This document shows, piece by piece, positions 1 to 9,209 of a stretch of DNA of 64,000 bases (positions are counted from its first letter, which is position 1; every line of letters begins with the position of its first letter). The stretch comes from Iodidimonas sp. SYSU 1G8. GTDB taxonomy: Bacteria > Pseudomonadota > Alphaproteobacteria > SMXS01. The position numbers were made by a program, and so were the translations under genes. The DNA lies in NCBI RefSeq assembly GCF_039655775.1, contig NZ_JBBYXJ010000001.1, forward strand, positions 1,594,001-1,658,000, read 5' to 3'. Below the pieces are notes generated by a model, which ran no database searches, was not told where the DNA came from, and saw nothing but the letters and a program-made list of their open reading frames with translations.

Positions 1-1042
1 CGTCGTCGGCACCAGTCAGCGTACCCTTGCCGTTCAACGTGACGGTGGTACCCACATCGTCGATGCTGATGCCGTCATCGCTGCCCTTAATGTCGCCAGC
101 GTTGTTGATGGTAACCGTGTCGGCGCCGCCAGCGGCGATACCGTCGCCGTTGGTGCCTTCGATGGTCGCGCCCTTGGCGTTGCCGATGGTCGCAAAGTCA
201 TCGGCGAAGATACCGGTCGCGCCCTTGATGGAGCCGCCGAAGTTGTCGACCACGTTGGCGCCGGAACCGGCGGTGCCGCCCTTCAGGTTGATACCCGATT
301 CGTCACCCTGGATGGTGCCGGTGCGGGTCGGCGAGGTCTGGCTGCCGTTGGTGACGCTGTTGCCGGTGCCGTTGATGAGGATGGCATCGCCGGTGCCCGA
401 GCTGATGACGCCCGTGCCGGCCGTGTCGGTGCCGTCGCTCTGGTTGACGATCTTGTTGTTGTTGCCGGTGACGTCGATGGCGTTGTCGTCGTTGCTGTTG
501 CCGGTGGTCGAGATGATGCCGCCGCCGATCAGCGGATCGGATTTGCCGTCGCCCTTGGCGCCGCCGTTGAAGATGACGTTGCTGTCACCGACGATGGCGA
601 TGGCGTCGCTCTGCGAGCTGGTCACCTGGCCGGGACCAGCGAACAGGCCACTGAAGTCCTCGAGAACGATGACCACGTTCTGGTTGGCGTTACCGTCGGC
701 GCCCGCCGTCAGATCGATGCCCACGCCGGTGCCGCCGCCCGCGACGCCGATTTCCGTGAGGCTGCCGCCGACGACGATGACGTTTTCATCGAAGCCGTCC
801 GCGTCGAAGCTGCCCGCCGTGTTGGTGCCGCAGGTGACGTTAGTATTGTCCGCAGCCGCCGTCGCCGGGGAGCAGGCCGCAGCCGCGTCGCCCGAGTAAC
901 CCGTGATGTAGGTAACGGCCGACAGCGCGACCGCCACCATGGCGCCGCGCGTGACGAACTTCATGGGCGCGCTGGCAGTCATATCGACGGCGAAGCGCGA
1001 CACTGAGTTCAGCAGCGTGTTCTTTTCGTTGGAGAGATTCAT
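1..1042 (-). CDS. Autotransporter-like repeat surface protein, 5' part only
   Basis: The frame is open from an ATG at 1042 to the left window edge (347 codons, no stop), so the C-terminus is missing. A Shine-Dalgarno AAAGGGAG lies about 10 nt before the ATG. Residues about 1-60 form a long positively charged then hydrophobic leader (VTRGAMVAVALSAVTYITGY) ending near DAAAAC, which looks like an extended signal peptide. The remainder is rich in Gly, Asn, Asp and Thr and made of imperfect 20-25-residue units with the pattern N-x-G-x-I-x-G-x-x-x-G-I (for example NNAGDIKGSDDGISI). That is typical of parallel beta-helix passengers of autotransporters. An adhesin or autotransporter role is inferred; no barrel domain is visible inside the window. 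A long frame on the opposite strand is only its antisense shadow. Confidence 0.75.
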   Translation of the reverse strand, partial: MNLSNEKNTLLNSVSRFAVDMTASAPMKFVTRGAMVAVALSAVTYITGYSGDAAAACSPATAAADNTNVTCGTNTAGSFDADGFDENVIVVGGSLTEIGVAGGGTGVGIDLTAGADGNANQNVVIVLEDFSGLFAGPGQVTSSQSDAIAIVGDSNVIFNGGAKGDGKSDPLIGGGIISTTGNSNDDNAIDVTGNNNKIVNQSDGTDTAGTGVISSGTGDAILINGTGNSVTNGSQTSPTRTGTIQGDESGINLKGGTAGSGANVVDNFGGSIKGATGIFADDFATIGNAKGATIEGTNGDGIAAGGADTVTINNAGDIKGSDDGISIDDVGTTVTLNGKGTLTGADD

Positions 1043-1459
1043 CGATCTCGACTCCCTTTAAAGCGAAACAGCAGCGAAGACGTCCATAGCGGACGCCGCG
1101 GTTTTTAAAATCCGGGGCATTGAGCCATGACGCGTGTTTGAACACAACGTCAAAACGTTACGTCTATTCTTGAAACCCAAGCAGATTGGCTCCCTTAACC
1201 CCTCCCGGAGGCCGTTCACAGCAGCAGAACGTTTCCCGAACCCCACGGCGCCTAAGGCTTATGGCCCTTCGGTCGACGGTATTAATACGCCTCAGTAATG
1301 TCTGTTTGCAAGCCCCTGAAGCCGGGAAAGCTAAAAATTTTATGGAGTTAGCGGCGGAATTCCGCGACTTTCGGCGCGTTTTCGCCATAGTTTCGCTGCC
1401 GTGCGGTAACATGATGCAGCGGTTATGTTGCGGGAAAGACACACAAAGGGAGAATCTTC
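1043..1459. other. Intergenic region between divergent genes
   Basis: This 417-bp gap separates the surface-protein gene (leftward) from the crotonase gene (rightward) and should hold both promoters. It is less GC-rich than the flanking coding DNA, with an AT patch around 1330-1345. The one symmetrical element I see is a perfect 12-bp palindrome, GCGGAATTCCGC, at 1354-1365, about 95 bp before the crotonase start. No convincing RNA gene or coding frame was found. Confidence 0.4.
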
Positions 1460-2287
<828 letters not shown>

Positions 2288-2357
2288 GGCGGCGCCGCAT
2301 TCACGCCGCATTCCCGGTGTGACCCGCAGACCACAGCGGCGCGCAAGTCACTGGCGT

Positions 2358-2387
2358 GACAAGTAAGTTGATATTTCGTTACTTGTC
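2358..2387. repeat. Perfect 9-bp inverted repeat, 12-nt AT-rich spacer
   Basis: GACAAGTAA (2358-2366) and its exact reverse complement TTACTTGTC (2379-2387) flank a 12-nt spacer. It lies between two convergent genes, just before the strong GC-rich terminator. It may be an extra stem-loop, an operator left over from a rearrangement, or chance. No second copy was noticed in the window. Confidence 0.5.
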
Positions 2388-2428
2388 CGCGTGAGTCCGC
2401 AATGCGTATGCAGCGCGCCGACACGGCG

Positions 2429-2462
2429 AAGGGCCGCGCCCCGGAAACAGGGCGCGGCCCTT
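2429..2462. terminator. Bidirectional hairpin terminator between convergent genes
   Basis: A perfect 13-bp stem, AAGGGCCGCGCCC with its complement, encloses an 8-nt loop. It sits between the crotonase stop and the methyltransferase stop. The flanking A and T residues are short, so termination is plausible in both directions though without a long U-tract. Confidence 0.75.
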
Positions 2463-2473
2463 CTAGTTTCGGC

Positions 2474-4003
2474 TCAGGCGATGCCGAGGTTGCGCAGGAT
2501 CGGGAAGGCCAGTTCCTCGCCGCGCGTGGCCTCGGCGACGAATTCGGCGCGGGCCTCGACCGGATCGGACACGACCGCGCCGTTGCGGGTAATCCGCCGG
2601 CCGTTGCGGGTGAAATTGCCGTAGGCGGCCTCGATCCGCGTCTCCAGCGACTGGTAGCCTTCGGCCCGCGCCGCGAGCATGAGCTGGGGGATGTGGCCGA
2701 CGACGACGCCGCCGCCGGTGAGCGGGCTGACCAGATAGGACATCTGACGGCCGGACCTAGCCATGCTCAGAAGCTCGGCGTTCAGGGCGTCGGTGCGCGG
2801 GCGCGCGGCGGCGGCGGCCTCGTCGGACACGGCCGGCGAGACGTCGCCCTTGCCGATCAGCACGATGGCGGCCTGGAGCACCTGGTTGAACGTCTTGCCG
2901 GCGGCCTTCACCGCCTGTTCGATGTCGCCGAGGCTGTGCGGCTTGTTGTCGGCGAGGACATCGAGCACCGGGTCGTAGACGTCGTGGTTCAGGCTGGCGC
3001 TGCCGCGCGCGCCGCTCGCCTCGAGCTTCACGTCCTCGCGCCGCGAGGTGAGCACAATGCGCTCGGCGCGCAGGGCCTGGAGCTGCTGGGTCACGGTCAT
3101 GGTGCGAGGGCCGCGCACCCAATAGTCGCGGCGGAACTGCTGGTTGACCATGTAGTCGCGCACCGTCTCGCGGAACACGGGATCGGCGATCTCGCCCAGG
3201 ATGGTCTGCTGATCGTCCGAAAGGTTCAGCGCCTCGACATGCTCGCGATAGGTCGCCGAGCAGGCGTAGCTGAGCTTGGCGCCCGACAGCTGGGCGGCCA
3301 CGTCGGAGAAGTACATCGGCACCCAATTGTCGTTGAAATACTCGCCGGCGAGGTAGTTGCGGTCGCTCTTGCGCAGGCTCTTGAGCCGCTCGGCGGCGAC
3401 GGGCGCGGTGCGGGCATAGGCCGGATTGGTGGCCATCAGGCGGTCGGCGAAGTCGAGCGCCGCGTCGATGCGCGGCACGACGCCGGCGCCGGGCGCGGAC
3501 ATGGTGTCGGCGTGCTGCGTCATCAGGTGGCGCAGCGGGCCGACGGCGGCCCAGCCGGGCAGCGTGTTGTAGCTGATGTAGCACAGGCCGCCGACCTTGA
3601 GCTTGCGGCGCAGGAAGTCGACGATCACGGCGCGGTTCTCGTCGGAGATCCAGCTCCAGATGCCGTGCAGGCCGATGAAGTCGAACTCGGGCAGGTCGTC
3701 GCGGGCGCAGAATTCGGCGAAGGACTGGTCGAACAGGCTGGCGCCGGTGACGGCGCCCAGATCCTGCGCGAACGCGGCCTGGGACGGGTTGAAGTCGGTG
3801 GCGTGCCAGCGGGCCTCGCCGGCCGCCGCGTGCATGTTGACGCTGAGGCCCTGACCGAAGCCGAGCTCGCACGCCGCGCCGACCGGCGGCACGGCGAAGC
3901 CGCTCTTGAGCAGCGCCAGGCGCGCCCGCAGCGGGTTCAGCTCGCTGTAGTAGCCATAGGTATAGCCGACATCGACCAGATAGCCCTCAGACCAGTTCGA
4001 CAT
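2474..4003 (-). CDS. Class I SAM-dependent methyltransferase with methyltransferase regulatory domain
   Basis: A 509-aa protein. Residues 46-52 (ELGFGQG) are the SAM-binding motif I. DFN at 70-72 fits the acidic motif II region, FDFIGLHGIWSWI at 107-119 is motif IV, and GGLCYISYNTLPGW follows at 138-151. The middle and C-terminal parts (about 210-500) match the layout of proteins carrying the methyltransferase regulatory domain (PF10119 type) followed by a C-terminal helical domain. Substrates of this family are largely unknown; some members sit in surface-glycan loci. Start ATG 4003 has AGGGGAC upstream. It follows the thioesterase gene by 91 bp and may be read with it. Confidence 0.8.
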   Translation of the reverse strand: MSNWSEGYLVDVGYTYGYYSELNPLRARLALLKSGFAVPPVGAACELGFGQGLSVNMHAAAGEARWHATDFNPSQAAFAQDLGAVTGASLFDQSFAEFCARDDLPEFDFIGLHGIWSWISDENRAVIVDFLRRKLKVGGLCYISYNTLPGWAAVGPLRHLMTQHADTMSAPGAGVVPRIDAALDFADRLMATNPAYARTAPVAAERLKSLRKSDRNYLAGEYFNDNWVPMYFSDVAAQLSGAKLSYACSATYREHVEALNLSDDQQTILGEIADPVFRETVRDYMVNQQFRRDYWVRGPRTMTVTQQLQALRAERIVLTSRREDVKLEASGARGSASLNHDVYDPVLDVLADNKPHSLGDIEQAVKAAGKTFNQVLQAAIVLIGKGDVSPAVSDEAAAAARPRTDALNAELLSMARSGRQMSYLVSPLTGGGVVVGHIPQLMLAARAEGYQSLETRIEAAYGNFTRNGRRITRNGAVVSDPVEARAEFVAEATRGEELAFPILRNLGIA

Positions 4004-4094
4004 GAAGTCCCCTCTCGCAAGAAAATCCCGGCCAAATGGGCCGGCGCGTCGTTCGTATGTACCCTTGCGGACGCAGGCCGTCTATGGCCACGGT

Positions 4095-4535
4095 TCAGCG
4101 GCGCCCGTGGCGCTCCAGCACCGCGCGGTACGCCGCGGGCAGAGGCGTGCCGCGGCGGGCGGCCAGATCGATGAACACTTCGGTGCCCAGGCAGGTCGCG
4201 GCGCAGGCGTCGCCGACGAACAGGCCCTGGCCGAGGGTGAACGAGCTGGTGCCGACCCGCGTCACGCAGGTGCCGATCTCGACGGCGGCGCCCAGGTGAA
4301 TCTCGGCGAGATAGCGCACATGGACGTCCGCCAGCACGAAGCCGGTGCCCGCGAGACGCTCCAGGTCGCCCATCACGCTCATGCGCGCGGATTCGAAGAA
4401 GGTGACGATGACCGCGTGATTCACATGGCCCATCATGTCGAGATCCCGGTAGCGCACCTGGACATCGCTCCACGCCGCGAAGGCGGCGCGCTGGTTCAGT
4501 CCCTCGTGACCGCTCGGCGGGGCTGTCATGCTCAT
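4095..4535 (-). CDS. Acyl-CoA thioesterase, 4HBT/YbgC hotdog family
   Basis: A 146-aa single hotdog-fold protein. The signature YRDLDMMGHVNH at 29-40, followed by FFESAR, is the 4-hydroxybenzoyl-CoA thioesterase/YbgC active-site helix; Asp31 or Asp33 is the likely nucleophile or base. It hydrolyses acyl-CoA thioesters in the cytoplasm; chain length is not predictable. Its ATG overlaps the stop of the preceding protease gene by 4 nt (ATGA), so translation is coupled and it is the distal gene of the minus-strand oxidation operon. Confidence 0.85.
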   Translation of the reverse strand: MSMTAPPSGHEGLNQRAAFAAWSDVQVRYRDLDMMGHVNHAVIVTFFESARMSVMGDLERLAGTGFVLADVHVRYLAEIHLGAAVEIGTCVTRVGTSSFTLGQGLFVGDACAATCLGTEVFIDLAARRGTPLPAAYRAVLERHGRR

Positions 4536-5278
4536 TGCCGCAGGGTCAGGCGGTCGCCGGTCACCTGATAGCCGGACAGACGGTTGAGGAAACTCATGCC
4601 GAGCAGCGAGACGCCCATGTCGCCCTCGGCGACGGAGGCGGCCACGTTGCGCACGTCGATGGGGCCGATGGCGACGCTGTCCAGCGTCACCGGCGCGCCG
4701 CGCATGGTGCCGTTGGCGGTCTGGTAGATGCGGGTAAACTCGCGCTCAGACGGCGAAAGGCCCAGTCTGTCGGCATCCTTGCGCGACAGGGCGATGTCAC
4801 TGGCGCCGGTATCGACCATGAACAGGATCTCCTTCCCCTCCACTTCGACCTGCGCGTAGAAATGCCCGTCGGACTGGGCAAAAAGCGTCACCTCGCGGGT
4901 GCCGTCGGTGGTGGTGTTCGCGACACCGCGGGCCGGCGCCAGATTGCCCGTCACCCGATCGCGCGCCATGCCGAATTCGTGCCGAAACGAGTAGAGCAGC
5001 GCCAGGCTGGCGACGATGGCCATCCAGATCGCGACGTGGCGCAACGTGCGGCCCGGGTTGGCCCGGAACACGCCCGCCATGCTGACGCCGACGACCGACA
5101 ACAGCAAGAGTAGATAGACCAGTCTAGGCCATTCGAAGGTGACGCCGGGAGCGTCGGGGAACGCGACGAGCAGGGCGACGACGATGCCGACGATCCCGAG
5201 CAGGAAGATGACGGCCCAGAAGCAGCCGCCCTGCCCGCCGGGCTCATCGCCGTCGGGATCGTATCGATAGTCCGCCAT
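4532..5278 (-). CDS. Membrane-anchored retropepsin-like aspartic protease (TIGR02281 type)
   Basis: A 248-aa protein with three hydrophobic segments (about 20-41, 53-71 and 82-97), then a C-terminal clan AA aspartic protease domain of about 120 residues with the single motif D156-T-G-A-S. One motif per chain implies an active dimer, as in retropepsins. The domain ends LLGMSFLNRLSGYQV, the conserved second half of this family. Its natural substrates are not known. It starts 1 nt after the stop of the upstream dehydrogenase and overlaps the thioesterase by 4 nt, so it belongs to the same transcript. Confidence 0.85.
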   Translation of the reverse strand: MADYRYDPDGDEPGGQGGCFWAVIFLLGIVGIVVALLVAFPDAPGVTFEWPRLVYLLLLLSVVGVSMAGVFRANPGRTLRHVAIWMAIVASLALLYSFRHEFGMARDRVTGNLAPARGVANTTTDGTREVTLFAQSDGHFYAQVEVEGKEILFMVDTGASDIALSRKDADRLGLSPSEREFTRIYQTANGTMRGAPVTLDSVAIGPIDVRNVAASVAEGDMGVSLLGMSFLNRLSGYQVTGDRLTLRQ

Positions 5279-5279
5279 T

Positions 5280-7244
5280 CTAGTCCTTGCCGAAAACCAG
5301 CATCACATTACCGGGCATATGGAAATATAGACCATAGCCCGAGTTGGCGAACAGCATTCCATTCGCCGTGACCGGTCCGGAGGAGCCGCCGAACGACCCG
5401 CCATGGGCCTGCTCGCCCGAGACGGTGATCACCGGGGGCGCGGTGTCATGCTGCCAGACGATCTCGCCCGTCCGACTGTCATGAATACGCAGCACGCCAT
5501 CCATGGAGCCAGCCAGCACGATGCCCGGCGCGGCGGTGACGGCCTGCGAGATGCCGGCATGGCAGAATTCGCGTCCCGCGCAGCCGGCGCCGGTGTAAGG
5601 CTGCTTCCAGGCGAATTCACCAGTCTTCATGTCGAGGGCGAACAGGCCGGGCCGTCCCTCTTCCTTGTAGGTCCGCCCGTCCGGCGCATCGTTGATGCCG
5701 ACGAACAGGAGGTCGCCTTCCGCCGCCATGCCGAAGTGCACGCCGCCCTGAATGGCGCCGCGCCCGACCTGGTTCTGCCAGACGACTTTCCCGGTCGCCG
5801 GATCCAGCGCATGGACCTCGCCGGACTTCTGGCCGCCGACCACGAGGTCGCGCCCGTCGCTCAGCGTGACCAGCATGGTGGCCGCGCCGAAGTCGAAATC
5901 CGGACCGTTCTCCATGGGGCAGTTATCGTCATTGACCGTGTCGCATGCGCCGTTCCACGCGTCGTTGGCCGTGCCCTGGAACGTCCACTTCACCTTTCCC
6001 GTGTCCATATCGAGCGCGAAGATGGCATCGCTGGTCAGGGTGGCGGGCGAGGACAGGTTTTCGGCCGTGCCGAAATAGAGCTGGCGGCGCTTGAGATCGA
6101 GCGCCGGGCTGTTCCACACCGCCGCGCCGGACGGGCCATAATTGTCGGTGCCGGAGCGGTTCTTGCCGGTCAGCGCCGGTTCCTGGTCGATGGTGTAGGT
6201 CTGCCAGACCTTCTTGCCGTCCGCGGCGTCATAGGCCACGACCGAGCCCCGGAACTTGCAGCATTCATATTTCGGGTCGGTCGGCGGCCCCGTCTCCAGC
6301 GAGGAGACCGGCACGTAGAGGCGGCCCTCGTGATAGGAAGGCGAGCCCGTGATGGTGGCGTTGGGATGGTCGTCGGGCCTGTCGCGCCAGATCAGCGTGC
6401 CGTCGAGCGCGTTGATCGCATAGACATTGCCGAGAATGTCGCCGAAGAAAGCGCGCGGCCGCGCGGCCTTGTCGCCGCTGGTCCACGGCTCGATGACGAT
6501 GGCGGTACGCACCTCGCCCGAGGCCTCGAACGTCCAGCGCAGACAGCCGGTCTGCTGGTCGAGCGCGTAGACCTTGCCGTTCTGGGCGCCGACATGCACC
6601 GCGCCGCCCGCCAGACTGGGCTGGGAGCGCGCGCGGTTCGCGCCCGGATAGGCGAATGCCCATTTCAGCTTCAACGTGGCGAAATCCGTCTTCGCCAGCG
6701 GCTTCGCGGATGCCGGAATCAGACGCGTATTGCTTTCCTGCAGCCCCCAGTTACGCCCCACGGGAGTGTCCGCATAATCAAATACAGACCTGTCCGCATG
6801 GCACAACTGTGGCTCCAGCATCTTTACTTCGCCCATGTGCTTGCCGGCGAGATATTCGGCGACTTGCACCTTCTGCTCCTCGCTCAGCCCCGCGGCTTCG
6901 TCCTTCATCACGCCGGTCGTCAGCGCCCGCAGGATCGCTTCGGGCGTCATCATGGAGATCATGGATTCGTGGGGCGCCTTGGGCATGCCGCCCTCGTGAC
7001 AGGCCGCGCAGGTCTCCTTGAAGATGGCCCGGCCCGGCATGGCCTCACGCGCCTTCCGCGCCTCGACCAGCCGCTCCATGCTTTCGCTGGCGCTCCGGTC
7101 GACGCTGAAGCCGGGATCGTTCGCCGCCGCCTGCTCGGGCGCGGGCGGCGCGGTATCATCGCCGCACGCCGCGAGACCGGCCGCGATCACCGCCGCCAGG
7201 GTAAAACGCCGGGCGGCGCGCAATCCTTCCTGAAGACCGATCAT
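5280..7244 (-). CDS. PQQ-dependent dehydrogenase with N-terminal cytochrome c, PVA-dehydrogenase-like lipoprotein (copy 2)
   Basis: The chosen start at 7244 gives 654 aa and a clean lipoprotein signal ending LAAC27; a longer frame would run into the preceding gene. C79-A-A-C82-H83 is a heme c site in a small N-terminal cytochrome domain. From about 190 onward it is a PQQ-type beta-propeller with repeated W-docking segments (ALDQQTGCLRWTF, ALDMDTGKVKWTF, ALDPATGKVVWQ). Vicinal cysteines C328-C329 match the disulfide ring beside PQQ in quinoprotein alcohol dehydrogenases. N-terminal heme plus propeller is the arrangement of polyvinyl alcohol dehydrogenase (EC 1.1.2.6). Substrate could be PVA or another secondary alcohol; that part is inferred. 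It begins 5 nt after its paralogue. Confidence 0.82.
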   Translation of the reverse strand: MIGLQEGLRAARRFTLAAVIAAGLAACGDDTAPPAPEQAAANDPGFSVDRSASESMERLVEARKAREAMPGRAIFKETCAACHEGGMPKAPHESMISMMTPEAILRALTTGVMKDEAAGLSEEQKVQVAEYLAGKHMGEVKMLEPQLCHADRSVFDYADTPVGRNWGLQESNTRLIPASAKPLAKTDFATLKLKWAFAYPGANRARSQPSLAGGAVHVGAQNGKVYALDQQTGCLRWTFEASGEVRTAIVIEPWTSGDKAARPRAFFGDILGNVYAINALDGTLIWRDRPDDHPNATITGSPSYHEGRLYVPVSSLETGPPTDPKYECCKFRGSVVAYDAADGKKVWQTYTIDQEPALTGKNRSGTDNYGPSGAAVWNSPALDLKRRQLYFGTAENLSSPATLTSDAIFALDMDTGKVKWTFQGTANDAWNGACDTVNDDNCPMENGPDFDFGAATMLVTLSDGRDLVVGGQKSGEVHALDPATGKVVWQNQVGRGAIQGGVHFGMAAEGDLLFVGINDAPDGRTYKEEGRPGLFALDMKTGEFAWKQPYTGAGCAGREFCHAGISQAVTAAPGIVLAGSMDGVLRIHDSRTGEIVWQHDTAPPVITVSGEQAHGGSFGGSSGPVTANGMLFANSGYGLYFHMPGNVMLVFGKD

Positions 7245-7249
7245 CGCCG

Positions 7250-9124
7250 CTACTCGGTGCCGAAGACCAGCAGCACGTTGCCGGGCATGTGCCCGTAGAT
7301 GCCGTAGCCGGAATTCACGTAGAGCCGGCCATCGACCACGATCGGGCCGGAGGCGCCGCCGATCGAGCCGCCATGCGCCTTGGTCCCGGCGATGGAGGTC
7401 ACCTCGCCCGTGGTGTCGTATTCCCACAGCACCGCGCCCGTGCCGCCATCATGGATGCGCAGCATGCCGTCCATGCCGCCGGCGATGACCATGCCGGGGA
7501 TGGCGGTGACCGCGCCTGAGATACCGCGCTCGCAGAACTTTCGGCCGTTGCACACGTCCACGGCGGGCGACTTCCACACATACTCGCCGGTCTTCATGTC
7601 GAGGCCATAGAGGCCAGGGCGGCGTTCCTCGGGGTAGGTCCGGCCGTCCTCGCCATCGCTGATGGGCACGTAAAGCGTGTCGCCATCGGCGGCCATGCCG
7701 AAATGGATGCCGCCCTGAATTCCGCCCCTGCCGACCTTCTGGTTCCACACCAGCTTGCCCGTATCGGGATCGAGCGCCCAGACCATGCCGGATTTCTGAC
7801 CGCCCAGCACCAGATCGCGACCGTCGCTCAGCGAGGCCACCATGGTCGCGGCGCCAAAGTCGAAATCGGGACCGTCTTCCTTGGGACAATTGTCGGGCGT
7901 CTTGGAATCGCACGACACGTTCCACGCATCGTTGGGCGTCGCCTGGAACGACCAGTTCACCTTGCCGGACTTCAGATCGATGGCGATGATCGCGTCGCTG
8001 GTCAGCGTGGCCGGCGACGAATAGTTCTCGCCCGTGCCGACATAGAGCTGCCCGCGCTTGGCGTCGATGGCCGGGCTGTTCCAGATCGGCGCGCCCGATG
8101 GGCCATACATGTCCGTTCCCGACGGATTCTTGCCGGTCACGGCGGCCGGCGTATCGATGGTGAAGGTCTGCCAGACACGGCGTCCCGTCGCGGCCTCGTA
8201 GGCCACGACCGAGCCGCGGAACTTGCAGCATTCGAATTTGGGATCGACGGCCGGAGAGACCTCGAGCGAGGACACCGGAACGTAAAGCATGCCGTCATGG
8301 AGCGAGGGCGAGCCGGTAATGGTCGCATTCTGATGCTCGTCGGCCCGGTCGCGCCACAGCTCCTGGCCGCTGAAGGCATCGACGGCATACACATTGCCGA
8401 GAAGATCGCCGAAATACAGGGCCGGCTTGGCGGCAGGATCGCCCGCCTGCCACGGGGTGACCGCGATGCCGGTCCGCACTTCCGCCGATGCGTGGAACGT
8501 CCAGCGCACACAGCCGGTGGCCTGATCGAGAGCGAAGACGCTGCCGTCGTGGCTGCCGACGAAGATGGCGCCCGCCGCGATGGTGGGCTGCGACCGGGCG
8601 CGCACCGCGTCCGGATAAGCAAAGGCCCAGAGCAGCTTCAGCTTGGGTGCCTGCTCCTTGGAGAGGCGCGCGGTCGCGGCATCGATGATGCGGGTATTGT
8701 TCGCGCGCAGCCCCCAGTTCACCGTACCAGGCGGCGCATCGCGGTCGAACGCGGCGGTGTCGCCCGTGCACTGGGGCAGCTTGGCCGCCGTGCTTTCGCC
8801 GAAATCATGGCCGGACAGATACCGGGCAACGTCACGCTTTTGAGTATCACTGAGGCTCGCCGCCTCGTCCTGCATGACGCCGATGGTCAGCGCCCGGTAG
8901 ATGGACTCCGGCGACATGATTTGCAGCATGGAGAAATGGGGCGCCTTGGGGACCTGGCCTTCATGGCAGGTGACACAGAGCGATGCGTAGACAGCCTTGC
9001 CTGGTGGATCAGCCTGCGCGGCGACGGCCGGTGCCTTTTCCGCCTCGTCCGTCTTGGTCGAATCGCCGCACGCCGCGAGCAGGCACAGCAGGGCGCCGGC
9101 CGCAAAAACAGTCTTCCAGGTCAT
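7250..9124 (-). CDS. PQQ-dependent dehydrogenase with N-terminal cytochrome c, PVA-dehydrogenase-like lipoprotein (copy 1)
   Basis: A 624-aa paralogue of the next gene. ATG 9124 is chosen because GGGGAG lies 8 nt upstream and the product begins with a lipoprotein signal ending LAAC19. Heme site C50-V-T-C53-H54; vicinal C299-C300; PQQ propeller segments such as ALDQATGCVRWTF and ALDPDTGKLVWN. The two copies keep the same domain order and many identical blocks (GNVYA, NATITGSPS, ECCKFRGSVVAY, GPDFDFGAATM), so they arose by tandem duplication. Electrons would pass from PQQH2 to the fused heme and on to a respiratory cytochrome. The gene is 85 bp after the molybdenum subunit gene. Confidence 0.82.
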   Translation of the reverse strand: MTWKTVFAAGALLCLLAACGDSTKTDEAEKAPAVAAQADPPGKAVYASLCVTCHEGQVPKAPHFSMLQIMSPESIYRALTIGVMQDEAASLSDTQKRDVARYLSGHDFGESTAAKLPQCTGDTAAFDRDAPPGTVNWGLRANNTRIIDAATARLSKEQAPKLKLLWAFAYPDAVRARSQPTIAAGAIFVGSHDGSVFALDQATGCVRWTFHASAEVRTGIAVTPWQAGDPAAKPALYFGDLLGNVYAVDAFSGQELWRDRADEHQNATITGSPSLHDGMLYVPVSSLEVSPAVDPKFECCKFRGSVVAYEAATGRRVWQTFTIDTPAAVTGKNPSGTDMYGPSGAPIWNSPAIDAKRGQLYVGTGENYSSPATLTSDAIIAIDLKSGKVNWSFQATPNDAWNVSCDSKTPDNCPKEDGPDFDFGAATMVASLSDGRDLVLGGQKSGMVWALDPDTGKLVWNQKVGRGGIQGGIHFGMAADGDTLYVPISDGEDGRTYPEERRPGLYGLDMKTGEYVWKSPAVDVCNGRKFCERGISGAVTAIPGMVIAGGMDGMLRIHDGGTGAVLWEYDTTGEVTSIAGTKAHGGSIGGASGPIVVDGRLYVNSGYGIYGHMPGNVLLVFGTE

Positions 9125-9209
9125 TGAAGTCTCCCCATTCCGCGCGGATCGTGCCACGCGTCATGGGGCTGCGCAAGCACGCGTAAAGGTTACGCGCGGC
9201 CTGTTCGAC

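Noticed and set aside
27-899. A 290-codon plus-strand frame rich in Pro, Val and Leu
   Set aside because: It is the antisense shadow of the repeat-protein gene, whose minus-strand frame has a ribosome site, signal peptide and beta-helix repeats.
2402-4174. Very long plus-strand frame opposite the methyltransferase, and similar ones opposite the dehydrogenases, RND pump and KstD-like gene
   Set aside because: In GC-rich DNA, frames opposite real genes stay open. These have no domain motifs and are rich in Arg, His, Gly and Ala.
5280-9124. Methanol dehydrogenase (MxaF/XoxF)
   Set aside because: The N-terminal CxxCH heme domain and lipoprotein signal do not fit those enzymes; they fit the PVA dehydrogenase arrangement.
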